From Candidatus Binatia bacterium (GTDB lineage: Bacteria > Desulfobacterota > Binatia > Bin18): DNA of 64,000 nt. The position numbers and the translations under genes are program-made. The stretch spans positions 1 to 64,000 of the forward strand of contig JAJDTY010000024.1 of NCBI GenBank assembly GCA_022826945.1, written 5' to 3'. The notes beneath the pieces are model-generated. The model ran no database searches. It worked only from the letters and a program-made list of their open reading frames with translations, and had not been told where the DNA came from. Below are positions 50,333 through 59,243 of this stretch, in pieces; position 1 is the first letter of the stretch; every line of letters begins with the position of its first letter.

Positions 50333-52006
50333 ATGAGCCGAGACCAAAACCTTGCCGTTGCCCAGTCCGTCCGCTTGAAGCCGATTGAAGAAATCGCCGC
50401 GCAGCTATCATTACCGTCGGAATATCTTGAGCCCTACGGTCGCGTGAAGGCGAAAATCGCGCTTGAGTCCCTCTCTGCCGCGCCTGCTCAGGCCCAGGGC
50501 AAGCTGATTCTTGTTTCTGCCATTAACCCAACCCCTGCGGGTGAAGGCAAGACCACCACGACGATAGGCCTAGGCCAAGCCCTGACCCGCCTGGGGAGAA
50601 AAGCGACCGTGGCGGTACGCGAACCCTCAATGGGTCCGGTGTTCGGGGTGAAAGGCGGAGGCTGTGGCGGGGGCCACTCTCAAGTCCTGCCTATGGAGGA
50701 TATCAATCTGCACTTCACCGGCGATATTCACGCCGTCAGCTCTGCGCACAATCTGTTGTCGGCCATGATGGATGCCGCCATATTTCATCGAACGGTGGAT
50801 TTAGATGTCCGTCAGATTCGCTGGCGGCGCGTCATGGACATGAATGACCGCGCGCTGCGTCAAATCGTAATGGGCCTTGGCGGACGTCTCATGGGCGTCC
50901 CACGCGAAGAGGGTTTTGATATCACCGCGGCATCGGAAGTCATGGCCATTCTGGCTCTGACGAGCGGACCCGCGGACCTGATTCAGCGTCTGTCACGTAT
51001 TGTGCTGGGCTATTCGTCCCAGGGGGAGGCGGTCACCGCGGACCAGATTCACGCGCCGGAGGCGATGGCCATTATTTTGAAAGACGCTCTCAAGCCCAAT
51101 CTGGTTCAGACCGTGGAAGGCGTGCCAGCCTTCATCCACGCTGGGCCGTTCGGCAATATCGCCCACGGCTGTAACAGTATTCTCGCCACGCGACTCGCCC
51201 TGAACTACGCCGATTATGTGGTGACCGAAGCTGGCTTCGGGTTTGATCTGGGTGGGGAGAAATTCCTCAATATCAAATGCCGCGAGGCCGACCTGTGGCC
51301 CACCGCGGTGGTCCTGGTCGCAACGGTCAAGGCGCTTAAAATGCACGGTGGTACGCCCGTGGCAGATGTAAACACACCCGACCTGTCAACCCTGAATCAG
51401 GGCATGGAAAACCTGGCTAAACACGTCGAGAGTCTGAGCGCATTTGGCCTGCAGCCGATTGTTGCGGTGAATCGGTTTGCCACCGACACCGAGGAGGAAC
51501 TGCAACTGGTCGTAGAGGAAAGCAAATCCCTGGGCGTAGACGCAATAGTCATTGACGTGTTTGGCCAGGGAGGAGAAGGCGGGCTGGCGCTAGCCGAGGC
51601 GGTGGTGAACGCCTGTGATGGGCCGGCCCCGGCGCAGCGTTTTCTGTATCCAGCAGAAATGCCGATTGAGGACAAGATTCGGACCATCGCCCAAAAAGTC
51701 TACGGCGCGGCGGATATTACCCTGCTGCCACGCGCACGCACCGACCTCAAACGGATCAACGACCTGGGATATGGCCAAGTGCCTATTTGCATGGCCAAGA
51801 CCCAGATGTCGCTGTCCGACGACCCAAAACGCTACGGCCGACCGCGTGACTTTGTGCTGAGCGTACGCGAAATCCGACTCTCGGCCGGGGCCGGCTTCTG
51901 CGTCCCACTCACCGGGGACATGTTGACCATGCCCGGTCTGGGCGCCAAACCGGCGGCTGCCGGGATGCGTCTGGATGAGAACGGCAAAATTTCGGGGATG
52001 TTCTGA
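50333..52006 (+). CDS. fhs: Formate-tetrahydrofolate ligase
   Basis: The 557-residue enzyme activates formate with ATP and tetrahydrofolate to form 10-formyl-THF. The P-loop is PTPAGEGKTT at residues 67-76. GPVFGVKGGGCGGGHSQVLPM, NLHFTGDIHA and EAGFGFDLGGEKFLNIKCR are conserved family blocks. The start ATG at 50333 directly follows the hairpin and has no Shine-Dalgarno; an in-frame stop lies at 50285-50287 with no alternative start between. It supplies one-carbon units; no other C1 gene is adjacent. Confidence 0.96.
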   Translation: MSRDQNLAVAQSVRLKPIEEIAAQLSLPSEYLEPYGRVKAKIALESLSAAPAQAQGKLILVSAINPTPAGEGKTTTTIGLGQALTRLGRKATVAVREPSMGPVFGVKGGGCGGGHSQVLPMEDINLHFTGDIHAVSSAHNLLSAMMDAAIFHRTVDLDVRQIRWRRVMDMNDRALRQIVMGLGGRLMGVPREEGFDITAASEVMAILALTSGPADLIQRLSRIVLGYSSQGEAVTADQIHAPEAMAIILKDALKPNLVQTVEGVPAFIHAGPFGNIAHGCNSILATRLALNYADYVVTEAGFGFDLGGEKFLNIKCREADLWPTAVVLVATVKALKMHGGTPVADVNTPDLSTLNQGMENLAKHVESLSAFGLQPIVAVNRFATDTEEELQLVVEESKSLGVDAIVIDVFGQGGEGGLALAEAVVNACDGPAPAQRFLYPAEMPIEDKIRTIAQKVYGAADITLLPRARTDLKRINDLGYGQVPICMAKTQMSLSDDPKRYGRPRDFVLSVREIRLSAGAGFCVPLTGDMLTMPGLGAKPAAAGMRLDENGKISGMF

Positions 52007-52027
52007 GCCTGGCAATAGTGCCGATTG

Positions 52028-52945
52028 TCACTCGGCCCGCCGCCGAGCGAGTTCTGCATAGCAGTAGACGAGGGCCAGCCCACGATAGGGCCGCCAGCGC
52101 TCGGCAAAGGTACGCATTTCAGTTTCGGTCGCCTTTTCTTTTTTACCCAACATGCCCTGGGCAAGATATTTGACCACGCCCAGATCGCCACCCGGAAACG
52201 CGTCAGGTCTGGCCAAGCCACGCATCAGGGCGGTTTCTGCCGACCAGCGGCCAATGCCTTTGAGTTGGATCAGGGCTTCAATCGCTGCTTCATCTGGAAG
52301 TTGAGCGATCTCGCTCTGCCGTAAAGCCCGAGAGGCAAACGCGTCGCCCAAGCGGATCAGCGTGCTGGCCTTGGCATGGCTCAGCCGGAAGCCGCGCAGG
52401 GTCTCCAGGCTCTGGCTGGCAAACCGCTTTGGCTCGGGAAACGCATAATAGATATGTCCCTTGTAGCGCCATTTGCGGCCAAACGCCTCAACCAATTCTT
52501 TTTTAATGGAATAGGCAAAGGTGAGGTTGACCTGCTGGGAGAGGACCGCCATGACCAGTGACTCGAACAGCGTTGGGCTGGAGGTGATACGCAGCCCGCG
52601 AAAGCGCTTTACCAGCGGCGCCAGCATCTCGTCCTGACGCGCCAATCGATAAAACGGTCTGATATCAAAGTCGGTACACAGTATGTGACGCAACTGGGCG
52701 TGGAATTCCGCCTGCTTGAGAGCAGCCCTGGATGGACTGCGCAACTCTACTGTCAACCTCGGCTTGGCCCGCGTGCCAGCATCCGTCACCGTAGCCAACA
52801 CCAGTTGGCGACCGGCCGCAAGCAGGCGTTGGTACTGATTCCCCGCGACCAGATCAACATTCTCGCTCGCAAAACGCCCGAAGCGGGCTATGGTCAAGTC
52901 GAACGCGTACGGTCCCCGCGGGAGGAGTGTAAAGGTGAGGGTCAT
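52028..52945 (-). CDS. DNA-3-methyladenine glycosylase II-type (AlkA-like)
   Basis: The 305-residue HhH-GPD glycosylase removes alkylated bases. The helix-hairpin-helix is LKGIGRWSAETALMRGLARP, followed by FPGGDLGV with the catalytic Asp. The N-terminal part resembles the AlkA N-domain. ATG 52945 is chosen because GACCTGGAGCG lies before it; a TTG-started frame upstream to 52969 is also possible. It is convergent with fhs, with 21 bases between the stops. Confidence 0.88.
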   Translation of the reverse strand: MTLTFTLLPRGPYAFDLTIARFGRFASENVDLVAGNQYQRLLAAGRQLVLATVTDAGTRAKPRLTVELRSPSRAALKQAEFHAQLRHILCTDFDIRPFYRLARQDEMLAPLVKRFRGLRITSSPTLFESLVMAVLSQQVNLTFAYSIKKELVEAFGRKWRYKGHIYYAFPEPKRFASQSLETLRGFRLSHAKASTLIRLGDAFASRALRQSEIAQLPDEAAIEALIQLKGIGRWSAETALMRGLARPDAFPGGDLGVVKYLAQGMLGKKEKATETEMRTFAERWRPYRGLALVYCYAELARRRAE

Positions 52946-53024
52946 GCGCTCCAGGTCTTTGAGAGCCAAGCGGAGTTTCCGTCAGGTGTTGCCATCCTTA
53001 GTTGCGCGAGCCCCGACCCCCTTC

Positions 53025-54242
53025 TTAAATCACTTCCTCTTCTCTCAACTTGGCCACATCTTCCCACGAGTAGTCGAGCAGATCGGTGAGGATGCGCTCG
53101 GTGTGTTCGCCAAACTCTGGGGCCGCGCCTTTGGGGTCGCCCGGGGTTTTGCTCAAGCGCACAGGCACGCCGACTAACTGCGTCTTGCCGATACGGGGAT
53201 GCTCGTAATCGACAATATACTCATTGGCGAGCATCTGTTCGTCGGCGGGCAGGTCAGCAATCGTGTTGACGACCGTGTAAATGAAGTCTCCGCCTTCCTT
53301 GAGGGCTTTCATCCAGTCGGCTCGGGGCCGAGAGGCGAACGCGGCATCCAGAATGGGAATCAGATCTTTGGCGTTGTCGGCTCGGTCTCCCATGGTCGCA
53401 AAGCGGGGGTCGTCCAGGACGTGCTCAATGCCCAGGACTTTGCAGAAATCGGACCAGTAGCGATCCTGCTGCGGCATGGCCAGACAGATCCACTTGTCAT
53501 CGCCGCATTTATAATGGTTCCACAGCGGACTCGGCGCTGCGGCGCGTGGCATGCGCTTGAACTCCTTGCCGAGAATAGCTTTACACGCCACGTTGAGCCC
53601 CTGGAGCGCGGTCATGCTGCCCAGATGAGAGATATCGACCTCCTGGCCCATACCATATTTTTCGCGCGCCAGGAGCGCGGCCATGACACCGTATGCGAGC
53701 ATGATGGCACCCATCTGATCGGCGATGCCACCGGCAATGCTGAGGGGTTCCATCTGAGGCTCACCCACCGCGGTCATGATGCCCGAGCGTGCCAGCCCCA
53801 TATAATCAAAGGAGGGCTCGCCAGAATCCGGCCCGAACGGACCGTAGCCGGTTGCACTGGCGTAGATGAGTTGGGGGTTGCGCTGAGAGAGCGCCTCGTA
53901 GCCGATCCCCAGCTTGTCGGCCACGCCTTTCCGGAAGTTCTGGACGAAGACATCGGATTTCTCCGCCAATTGATAGACAATCTCTATGGCCTTGGGATTT
54001 TTGAGATCAAGGGTGAGGCTCTGCTTATGCCGGTTATTGGCCTCAAAATAGAAATTGGGGCCACTCGTCGCCCCAACGAGGGCACCGGCAATACTGAGCA
54101 CGCCTCGGCCCGGGTCCCCTCCGACGCGCTCTTCGATCTTTATGACTTCGGCACCCAGGTCAGCCAGCATCATGGTTGAGACCGGCCCTTGTTGCCAAAT
54201 CGTCCAGTCAATAATGCGGACGCCATCTAACGGTCGCTTCAT
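53025..54242 (-). CDS. Class III CoA-transferase (CaiB/BaiF family)
   Basis: The 405-residue enzyme moves CoA between acyl acids. It begins with RPLDGVRIIDWTIWQQGP; the ADLGAEVIKIE and FVQNFRKG motifs follow, and the expected nucleophile Asp is D146 in PSFDYMG. The C-terminal half has the small domain with HPRIG. ATG 54242 is preceded by CAGGAGGGG. The acids involved cannot be named. Together with the thiolase and amidohydrolase it suggests CoA-dependent degradation of organic acids. Confidence 0.92.
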   Translation of the reverse strand: MKRPLDGVRIIDWTIWQQGPVSTMMLADLGAEVIKIEERVGGDPGRGVLSIAGALVGATSGPNFYFEANNRHKQSLTLDLKNPKAIEIVYQLAEKSDVFVQNFRKGVADKLGIGYEALSQRNPQLIYASATGYGPFGPDSGEPSFDYMGLARSGIMTAVGEPQMEPLSIAGGIADQMGAIMLAYGVMAALLAREKYGMGQEVDISHLGSMTALQGLNVACKAILGKEFKRMPRAAAPSPLWNHYKCGDDKWICLAMPQQDRYWSDFCKVLGIEHVLDDPRFATMGDRADNAKDLIPILDAAFASRPRADWMKALKEGGDFIYTVVNTIADLPADEQMLANEYIVDYEHPRIGKTQLVGVPVRLSKTPGDPKGAAPEFGEHTERILTDLLDYSWEDVAKLREEEVI

Positions 54243-54409
54243 AGCTTCCCCTCCTGATGGAATAGCCTTAGTGCCATAGCTGAAATAAGCGGACTGTAGC
54301 ACAGGCCGGACGGAGAACAAAAGGAAGCGAACGAGAAAGTCTGAACGGGGACGCAGGGTTGCACTCTTGCCTGCGTATTCAGAAGACGGTATAGAAAGGC
54401 GGCCTACGA

Positions 54410-54466
54410 AAAAAGAGTAAACATGCCCATATCTATATCTGGGTCGAGGGCGCGTTGACTCTTTTC
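54410..54466. repeat. Dispersed 55-bp inverted repeat, copy D
   Basis: AAAAAGAGTAAACATGCCC and GGGCGCGTTGACTCTTTT pair with two mismatches around a 19-base loop. It ends 18 bases before the PHP gene. It is the most diverged of the four copies and is in a divergent promoter gap. Confidence 0.75.
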
Positions 54467-54484
54467 AGGAGCGTATCATAAACC

Positions 54485-55162
54485 ATGCGGATTGATTTCC
54501 ACGTTCATACGACACGCGGCAGCTCTGACAGCAACCTTGACCCCTTGCTGATGATCGACCAAGCGCATGCAATCGGCCTAGAGGGGATTTGCATCACCGA
54601 ACACGACAATGCCTGGACGGACCCGGAAATCGAGGAGTACGCCCGTGAACGTGGGGTAACCTTATTTCTGGGGATTGAGGTCACGACCGAGTGGGGCCAC
54701 GTCGGCGCCTTTGGCCTCGACCGCTATGTCGGCGGTATCTATAAGGTCAAGGAGTTACGCCGCATTATCGATGAGGTTGACGGCTTTCTGATTGCCAACC
54801 ATCCGTTTCGCTACAAGCTCGACCCCCGCTTCCAGTTTATCCATAAAACCGCCCCGATCGACCAAGCCGATCCTGCGTCGGGGAGCAACGCCCTCGAAGT
54901 GCTGGAATATGTGGACGCCATTGAGGTGGTAAACGGTGCCTGTTCAGAAGAAGAAAATCGCTACGCCCAGGCGGTTGCCGAGCATGTCGGATGTAAGCGC
55001 ATTGGAGGCAGCGATAGCCACTCTGCCTCTTCCATCGGCTGTGCGGTCACAATCTTCGAGCGTCCCCTCTCGACCACCCGGGAACTCATTGATGAACTCA
55101 AAACAGGTCGCTATTCCACCGGTCAGGGGCTGAACACTGGCGAGTTGCGCGTATTCCCATAA
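54485..55162 (+). CDS. PHP-domain metal-dependent phosphoesterase
   Basis: The 225-residue PHP domain carries HVH at residues 6-8, TEHDN from residue 38, Glu65 in FLGIEVTT, the His in IANHPFRYK, and the later GSDSHS. These are the metal ligands of PHP phosphatases. There is no polymerase or nucleotide-binding extension. A short phosphoester or nucleotide is a possible substrate, but none is shown. It lies 44 bases upstream of thiD, which may be in the same transcript. Confidence 0.85.
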   Translation: MRIDFHVHTTRGSSDSNLDPLLMIDQAHAIGLEGICITEHDNAWTDPEIEEYARERGVTLFLGIEVTTEWGHVGAFGLDRYVGGIYKVKELRRIIDEVDGFLIANHPFRYKLDPRFQFIHKTAPIDQADPASGSNALEVLEYVDAIEVVNGACSEEENRYAQAVAEHVGCKRIGGSDSHSASSIGCAVTIFERPLSTTRELIDELKTGRYSTGQGLNTGELRVFP

Positions 55163-55206
55163 ACAACGTTGTTACCTGTGGACCGCGTGTGCGAGACACT
55201 AAGGCC

Positions 55207-55992
55207 ATGACGCGCCCGAAAGCCTTAACCATTGCCGGGTCGGATAGTGGAGGTGGGGCTGGTATTCAGGCCGATCTCAAAACTTTTATGGCGCGCGGTG
55301 TCTATGGCCTGAGCGTACTGACCGCGGTGACCGCCCAGAACACGCTGGGCGTCCAGGCCGTTGTTGAACTCCCGCCTGATTTTGTCGCCCAGGAGCTCGA
55401 TAGCGTGTTCGGCGATATGCAAATCCAAGCCGCAAAGACGGGCATGCTGTCATCCATTCCCCTCGTTGAGGTGGTGAGTCGCAAGATAGAAGAATATGGT
55501 GTCCAGAAGCTGGTCGTTGACCCGGTGATGGTCGCCAAAGGAGGCCACGCCCTTCTCCAAGCAGACGCCCGCCAGGCGCTGACCGAGAAACTGCTCCCAC
55601 TGGCGTTTGTGGTGACACCAAATCTGCATGAGGCCGGGCTACTGTCCGGCATGGAAGTGGTCCGGCGGTCTGATATGGAAGAGGCTGCCCGCCGTATTAA
55701 AGCCTTAGGGCCGGCCTATGTGGTGGTGAAGGGCGGGCACCTCGAAGAAGATGCCTGTGATCTACTGTTCGACGGCAGCGCTTTTCGGGCCTACTCCTGC
55801 CAGAAAATAGACACGGTGTGTACGCACGGGGCGGGATGCACCTTCTCGGCCGCGATCACGGCCGAGCTTGCCAAAGGCGAAGCGGTCGAGGAGGCAATCG
55901 CGCACGCGAAAGACTTTGTGACTCGCGCGATCTCCACCGGGTTCCGGATTGGACACGGGCATGCCCCGCTAAACCATCAAGTTGATCTGTAG
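55207..55992 (+). CDS. thiD: Hydroxymethylpyrimidine / phosphomethylpyrimidine kinase
   Basis: The 261-residue ribokinase-fold enzyme makes the pyrimidine diphosphate for thiamine. The start ALTIAGSDSGGGAGIQADLK, the VVDPVMVAKGG segment, TPNLHEAGLLSG and the anion-hole GAGCTFSAAITAELAKG are diagnostic. ATG 55207 is preferred because family members begin about here; an in-frame GTG at 55189 would add six residues. A 15-residue C-terminal tail is ordinary. No other thiamine gene is in the window. Confidence 0.95.
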   Translation: MTRPKALTIAGSDSGGGAGIQADLKTFMARGVYGLSVLTAVTAQNTLGVQAVVELPPDFVAQELDSVFGDMQIQAAKTGMLSSIPLVEVVSRKIEEYGVQKLVVDPVMVAKGGHALLQADARQALTEKLLPLAFVVTPNLHEAGLLSGMEVVRRSDMEEAARRIKALGPAYVVVKGGHLEEDACDLLFDGSAFRAYSCQKIDTVCTHGAGCTFSAAITAELAKGEAVEEAIAHAKDFVTRAISTGFRIGHGHAPLNHQVDL

Positions 55993-56044
55993 ACAACTTG
56001 AGGTCTCCAGCCGGCCAGACTTGGGGCTGCGGGGGCTCCGTGCC

Positions 56045-56073
56045 TTGTGGCCCCCCAGGGCCTTAGATAGAAT
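56045..56073 (+). promoter_or_regulatory. Possible promoter of ptsP
   Basis: TTGTGG (56045-56050) and TAGAAT (56068-56073) are 17 bases apart, and the ATG follows 15 bases later. A GC-rich stem (CTGCGGGGGC with GGCCCCCCAG, 56027-56058) overlaps the -35 box. The -35 match is poor. Confidence 0.3.
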
Positions 56074-56088
56074 GTGCTCCCTTATTCT

Positions 56089-58521
56089 ATGAGTGAATCT
56101 TCAAAAACTGCCGTGAAAAAACAGACCGAGGGACGAGTGCAGCCTGAACCGCAGCTGGCGCAGCAGCCCGAACTCCACCTGCTCGAAGATATTGACGCCC
56201 TCTTCTCTCAGGCTCACGACTTACGCGGCACGCTACAGGAAATCACCAAGATCATTACCCAACGAATGGGAACTGATGTCTGTTCGCTCTATCTTCTAGA
56301 CTCCAAGGGGGAGCGGCTGACGCTCTGGGCAACGACTGGTTTGGATCAGACGGCTATCGGGAAAGTCAGCCTGGACAAGCACGAGGGGCTGACAGGCCTC
56401 GTGATTGAAACACGGGAACCCGTCGTCGCCCCAGATGCCATGACACACGAACGGAATAAATACTTTCCGGAAACCGGAGAGGAGCGCTTCCATTCATTTC
56501 TGGGCCTTCCGATGAGCGACAAGGATAAGATACTTGGCGTGCTCATAGTCCAGAGTCGGAGTCGTCGCCGTTTTCCGCAGACAGAGGTCCGGCTGCTCAG
56601 AACGATTGCCACCCAGGTTGCGGGCATCATCGTGCAAGCCCGTGTACAGGACTCGCTCAAAACAAAGGAGCGAGAGCGTCAGGATTATCGGGCACGCATG
56701 TTGGCGGCCATTCAACGTCCGAGCGCCTATGAGCGTAGGCGGGCCCAGCAAACACAGAGGCCGGGGCGGGCGAGCCGTTTACGGCTGACCGGCGTCAGTG
56801 CTTCGCCTGGGATTGGCTCCGGTCAGGCTCACCTTGTCCACCCAGTTGTTCATCTTGACGCGATTGAAGAGCATCATACGGACAATCCGGATGCAGAAAT
56901 CCAGCACTTGCACGCCGCTCTGACGCGGTCGATTCAGGAAATTAATGCGCTGAAGGGACGCGTCCAAGAGCGGCTGCCAGAGATCGACCGGGCGATTTTT
57001 GATGTGCATCGCATGATGCTGGAAGATGCGGCATTTATCGAAAAGATTGAAACGCAGATCCAGGACGGCTATGCCGCGGATACCGCTCTGAAGAAAGTCA
57101 CGGAAGGCTATGTAAAGACCCTGGAGCGAGCAGGCGGTGAGCACCTGCGTGACCGAGCAGCGGACGTGCGTGATATCGGCCAGCGGGTCCTCCGCCACCT
57201 GCTTGGCCTGGAGGAGAAGAGTGGACCACAAGGGGAGAATCTTATTCTTGTGGCGGACGATCTCTCTCTGTCTGACCTCTGCCGAGTGGATCATCGTCAG
57301 TTGAAGGGAGTCGTCCTGGCCAACGGTGGTGCAACCTCACATACGTCTATTCTAGCGAAGTCCTTTGAAATTCCGACCGTTGTTGGGGTCGAGCACGCGG
57401 CCATTATCCAGCAGGGCGATACGGTGATCGTAGACGGGAATGCCGGGGTGGCCTATGTGAATCCTGGTGCTGAAATCGTCCGTGAATATAGCCGCTTTGA
57501 CCGCGAGTATCGCGCGTTTAACCGGAATCTCGAAGAAATTCATGACCTCCCCGCAGAAACGCGGGATGGGGTACGTATTGCGCTCGGCGCCAATGTCGGC
57601 TTGCTGAGCGACGTTGATTTTGCCAAGCGCCACGGAGCCGAAAACGTTGGGCTCTACCGGACCGAAGTCCCGTTCCTGACCTATAGCGATTTCCCGGACG
57701 AAGAGACCCAGTTCGCGCTGTATCAAAGGGTGTTGACCAGTATGGAGGGCAAGCCGGTCACCATCCGCACCTTGGATCTCGGACCCGATAAATATCCGCC
57801 TTATATGAAGCTGCCCCAGGAAGATAACCCCTTCTTAGGCTGGCGCTCGATTCGGATCTCTCTGGAGATGGCGGACCTCTTTAAGGTACAGTTACGCGCT
57901 ATTTTACGCGCCGGAGTGTATGGGCCGGTTCGTATTTTGTTTCCCATGATCTCCAGCGTAGAAGAACTGCTCCAAGTCAAGAACCTGTTAACGCAGGCAA
58001 AGGATGAATTACAACGCGAGGGAAAACCGTTCGACCCGTCGATGCCGGTCGGTGTGATGGTTGAGGTGCCTGCGGCAGTGTGGTTGGCAGATCGACTCGC
58101 CCAAGAAGTGGACTTCTTTAGTATTGGGACGAATGACCTCATTCAGTATCTGCTTGCGGTAGACCGGAATAACCGCAAGGTCGCCTCTCTCTATGAACCT
58201 CTCCACCCGGCGGTCTTGTATGCCATAGCCACCACCGTCCGCGCTGCACAACACGCCGGGAAACGGGTCAGTATGTGCGGGGAAATGGCCTCCGACCCAC
58301 TGTGTACACTCGTACTACTCGGGGTCGGGTTAGATGAACTCAGTATGGAGCCATTCTTTGTTCCGGTTATCAAACGTCTTATTCGTTCGCTCTCCTATAC
58401 CGACGCCCAATCTCTCACCCAGGAGGTTGTCCAACTAGGGACGGCTCGCGAGGTGAAAGGCCGCCTGTTTTCCACCCTCAAAGATCTCGGCATGATCGAA
58501 CTCGTCGAGATGTATCGTTAG
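56089..58521 (+). CDS. ptsP: Phosphoenolpyruvate-protein phosphotransferase PtsP (GAF plus enzyme I)
   Basis: The 810-residue protein starts the nitrogen-related phosphotransfer chain. A GAF domain lies at about 30-185 (RMGTDVCSLYLLD and EGLTGLVIETREPVV). A 30-residue basic linker follows, then the enzyme I N-domain. The phospho-His H418 sits in NGGATSHTSILAKSFEIPTV, and the TIM barrel carries SIGTNDLIQYLLAVDR with Cys730 in MCGEMASDP. ATG 56089 is chosen over 56074; both are close. No HPr or EIIA gene is in this window. Confidence 0.93.
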   Translation: MSESSKTAVKKQTEGRVQPEPQLAQQPELHLLEDIDALFSQAHDLRGTLQEITKIITQRMGTDVCSLYLLDSKGERLTLWATTGLDQTAIGKVSLDKHEGLTGLVIETREPVVAPDAMTHERNKYFPETGEERFHSFLGLPMSDKDKILGVLIVQSRSRRRFPQTEVRLLRTIATQVAGIIVQARVQDSLKTKERERQDYRARMLAAIQRPSAYERRRAQQTQRPGRASRLRLTGVSASPGIGSGQAHLVHPVVHLDAIEEHHTDNPDAEIQHLHAALTRSIQEINALKGRVQERLPEIDRAIFDVHRMMLEDAAFIEKIETQIQDGYAADTALKKVTEGYVKTLERAGGEHLRDRAADVRDIGQRVLRHLLGLEEKSGPQGENLILVADDLSLSDLCRVDHRQLKGVVLANGGATSHTSILAKSFEIPTVVGVEHAAIIQQGDTVIVDGNAGVAYVNPGAEIVREYSRFDREYRAFNRNLEEIHDLPAETRDGVRIALGANVGLLSDVDFAKRHGAENVGLYRTEVPFLTYSDFPDEETQFALYQRVLTSMEGKPVTIRTLDLGPDKYPPYMKLPQEDNPFLGWRSIRISLEMADLFKVQLRAILRAGVYGPVRILFPMISSVEELLQVKNLLTQAKDELQREGKPFDPSMPVGVMVEVPAAVWLADRLAQEVDFFSIGTNDLIQYLLAVDRNNRKVASLYEPLHPAVLYAIATTVRAAQHAGKRVSMCGEMASDPLCTLVLLGVGLDELSMEPFFVPVIKRLIRSLSYTDAQSLTQEVVQLGTAREVKGRLFSTLKDLGMIELVEMYR

Positions 58522-58547
58522 ATTACGGCTGTTTTTGCCTGATTTTA

Positions 58548-58607
58548 TTGACATTCCCAAGCCTGACGGATAAAAATTGAAGAGACGACTCTGGCTTTGG
58601 ATATAAT
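58548..58607 (+). promoter_or_regulatory. Candidate promoters for the HU-like gene
   Basis: A perfect TTGACA (58548-58553) is followed after 17 bases by TAAAAA. A second site, TTGAAG (58577-58582), is followed after 19 bases by a perfect TATAAT (58602-58607). Both precede the HU gene by over 200 bases. The leader is AT-rich and could carry further control. Confidence 0.5.
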
Positions 58608-58814
58608 ATGTTTCTTTCTCGTTTCTGCCTAGAGCCGGGTATCTCATGTTGGGATTGTGGAAGAAGGATGAGAGGAGGATACGGGTAGAAGAAGTGACCA
58701 GTTCGTGGAGGAGTTGATAGGCAAATGGTGAGTCGGAGGGGCTTTGTTGCAAGTCCTCCCGACTTCTGATGTGGGATGCAGTGTAGAACCCAATCGGGTG
58801 AGGAGGTTGGTAAC

Positions 58815-59156
58815 ATGACGAAGACCGAGATGGTGAAAAAGCTGGGTGAAACGTGGGGAGAAGCCTCGAACCGTGCAGCAGCCGACAAGCTGGATTCCTT
58901 TGTGGAGTTCATCACAAAAACGGTCAAAAAGGATAAAGAGTTGAAAATTCCCAATCTGGGGACCTTTCGGCTCCGTCAGTTGAAGCGCCGCAAGGGACGC
59001 AACCCGCAGACCGGGGAGCAGATTACCATTCCGGCTCGGAAAAAAGTGGCCTTCACGCCGGCAAAAGTGTTTAAGGAATCTATTCTCGGACCAGCAAGAA
59101 AGACGGCAGCAAAGAAAACAGCGGCAAAGAAAGTCGCCCGCAAGAAACGCGCCTGA
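58815..59156 (+). CDS. HU-family DNA-binding protein with Lys/Ala-rich tail
   Basis: The 113-residue HU protein has the core with RNPQTGEQITIPARKKVAF (Pro in the bending arm), then the tail from about residue 94 made of repeated KTAAKK-type units. The tail resembles that of histone H1-like HU proteins in mycobacteria and myxobacteria, and should bind DNA non-specifically. The ATG at 58815 has AGGAGG eight bases upstream. It is followed by a strong terminator. Confidence 0.92.
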   Translation: MTKTEMVKKLGETWGEASNRAAADKLDSFVEFITKTVKKDKELKIPNLGTFRLRQLKRRKGRNPQTGEQITIPARKKVAFTPAKVFKESILGPARKTAAKKTAAKKVARKKRA

Positions 59157-59211
59157 CAATTCTTAGTATCCGCGGATACTCTGCCCCTCTTTTCTCTCTT
59201 CCGGGTCTGAT

Positions 59212-59242
59212 AAGGGACGTCTTCGGCGTCCCTTTCTTTTTT
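59212..59242 (+). terminator. Rho-independent terminator after the HU gene
   Basis: AAGGGACG and CGTCCCTT form an eight-base-pair stem around TCTTCGG, followed by TCTTTTTTC. The T run ends one base before the queE ATG. It should stop transcription from the HU gene. Confidence 0.85.
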
Positions 59243-59243
59243 C

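Noticed and set aside
53199..54179. Long antisense open frame opposite the CoA-transferase gene
   Set aside because: The opposite frame carries D146, the P-S-F-D-Y motif and a clean ribosome site; GC-rich codons often leave the complement open.
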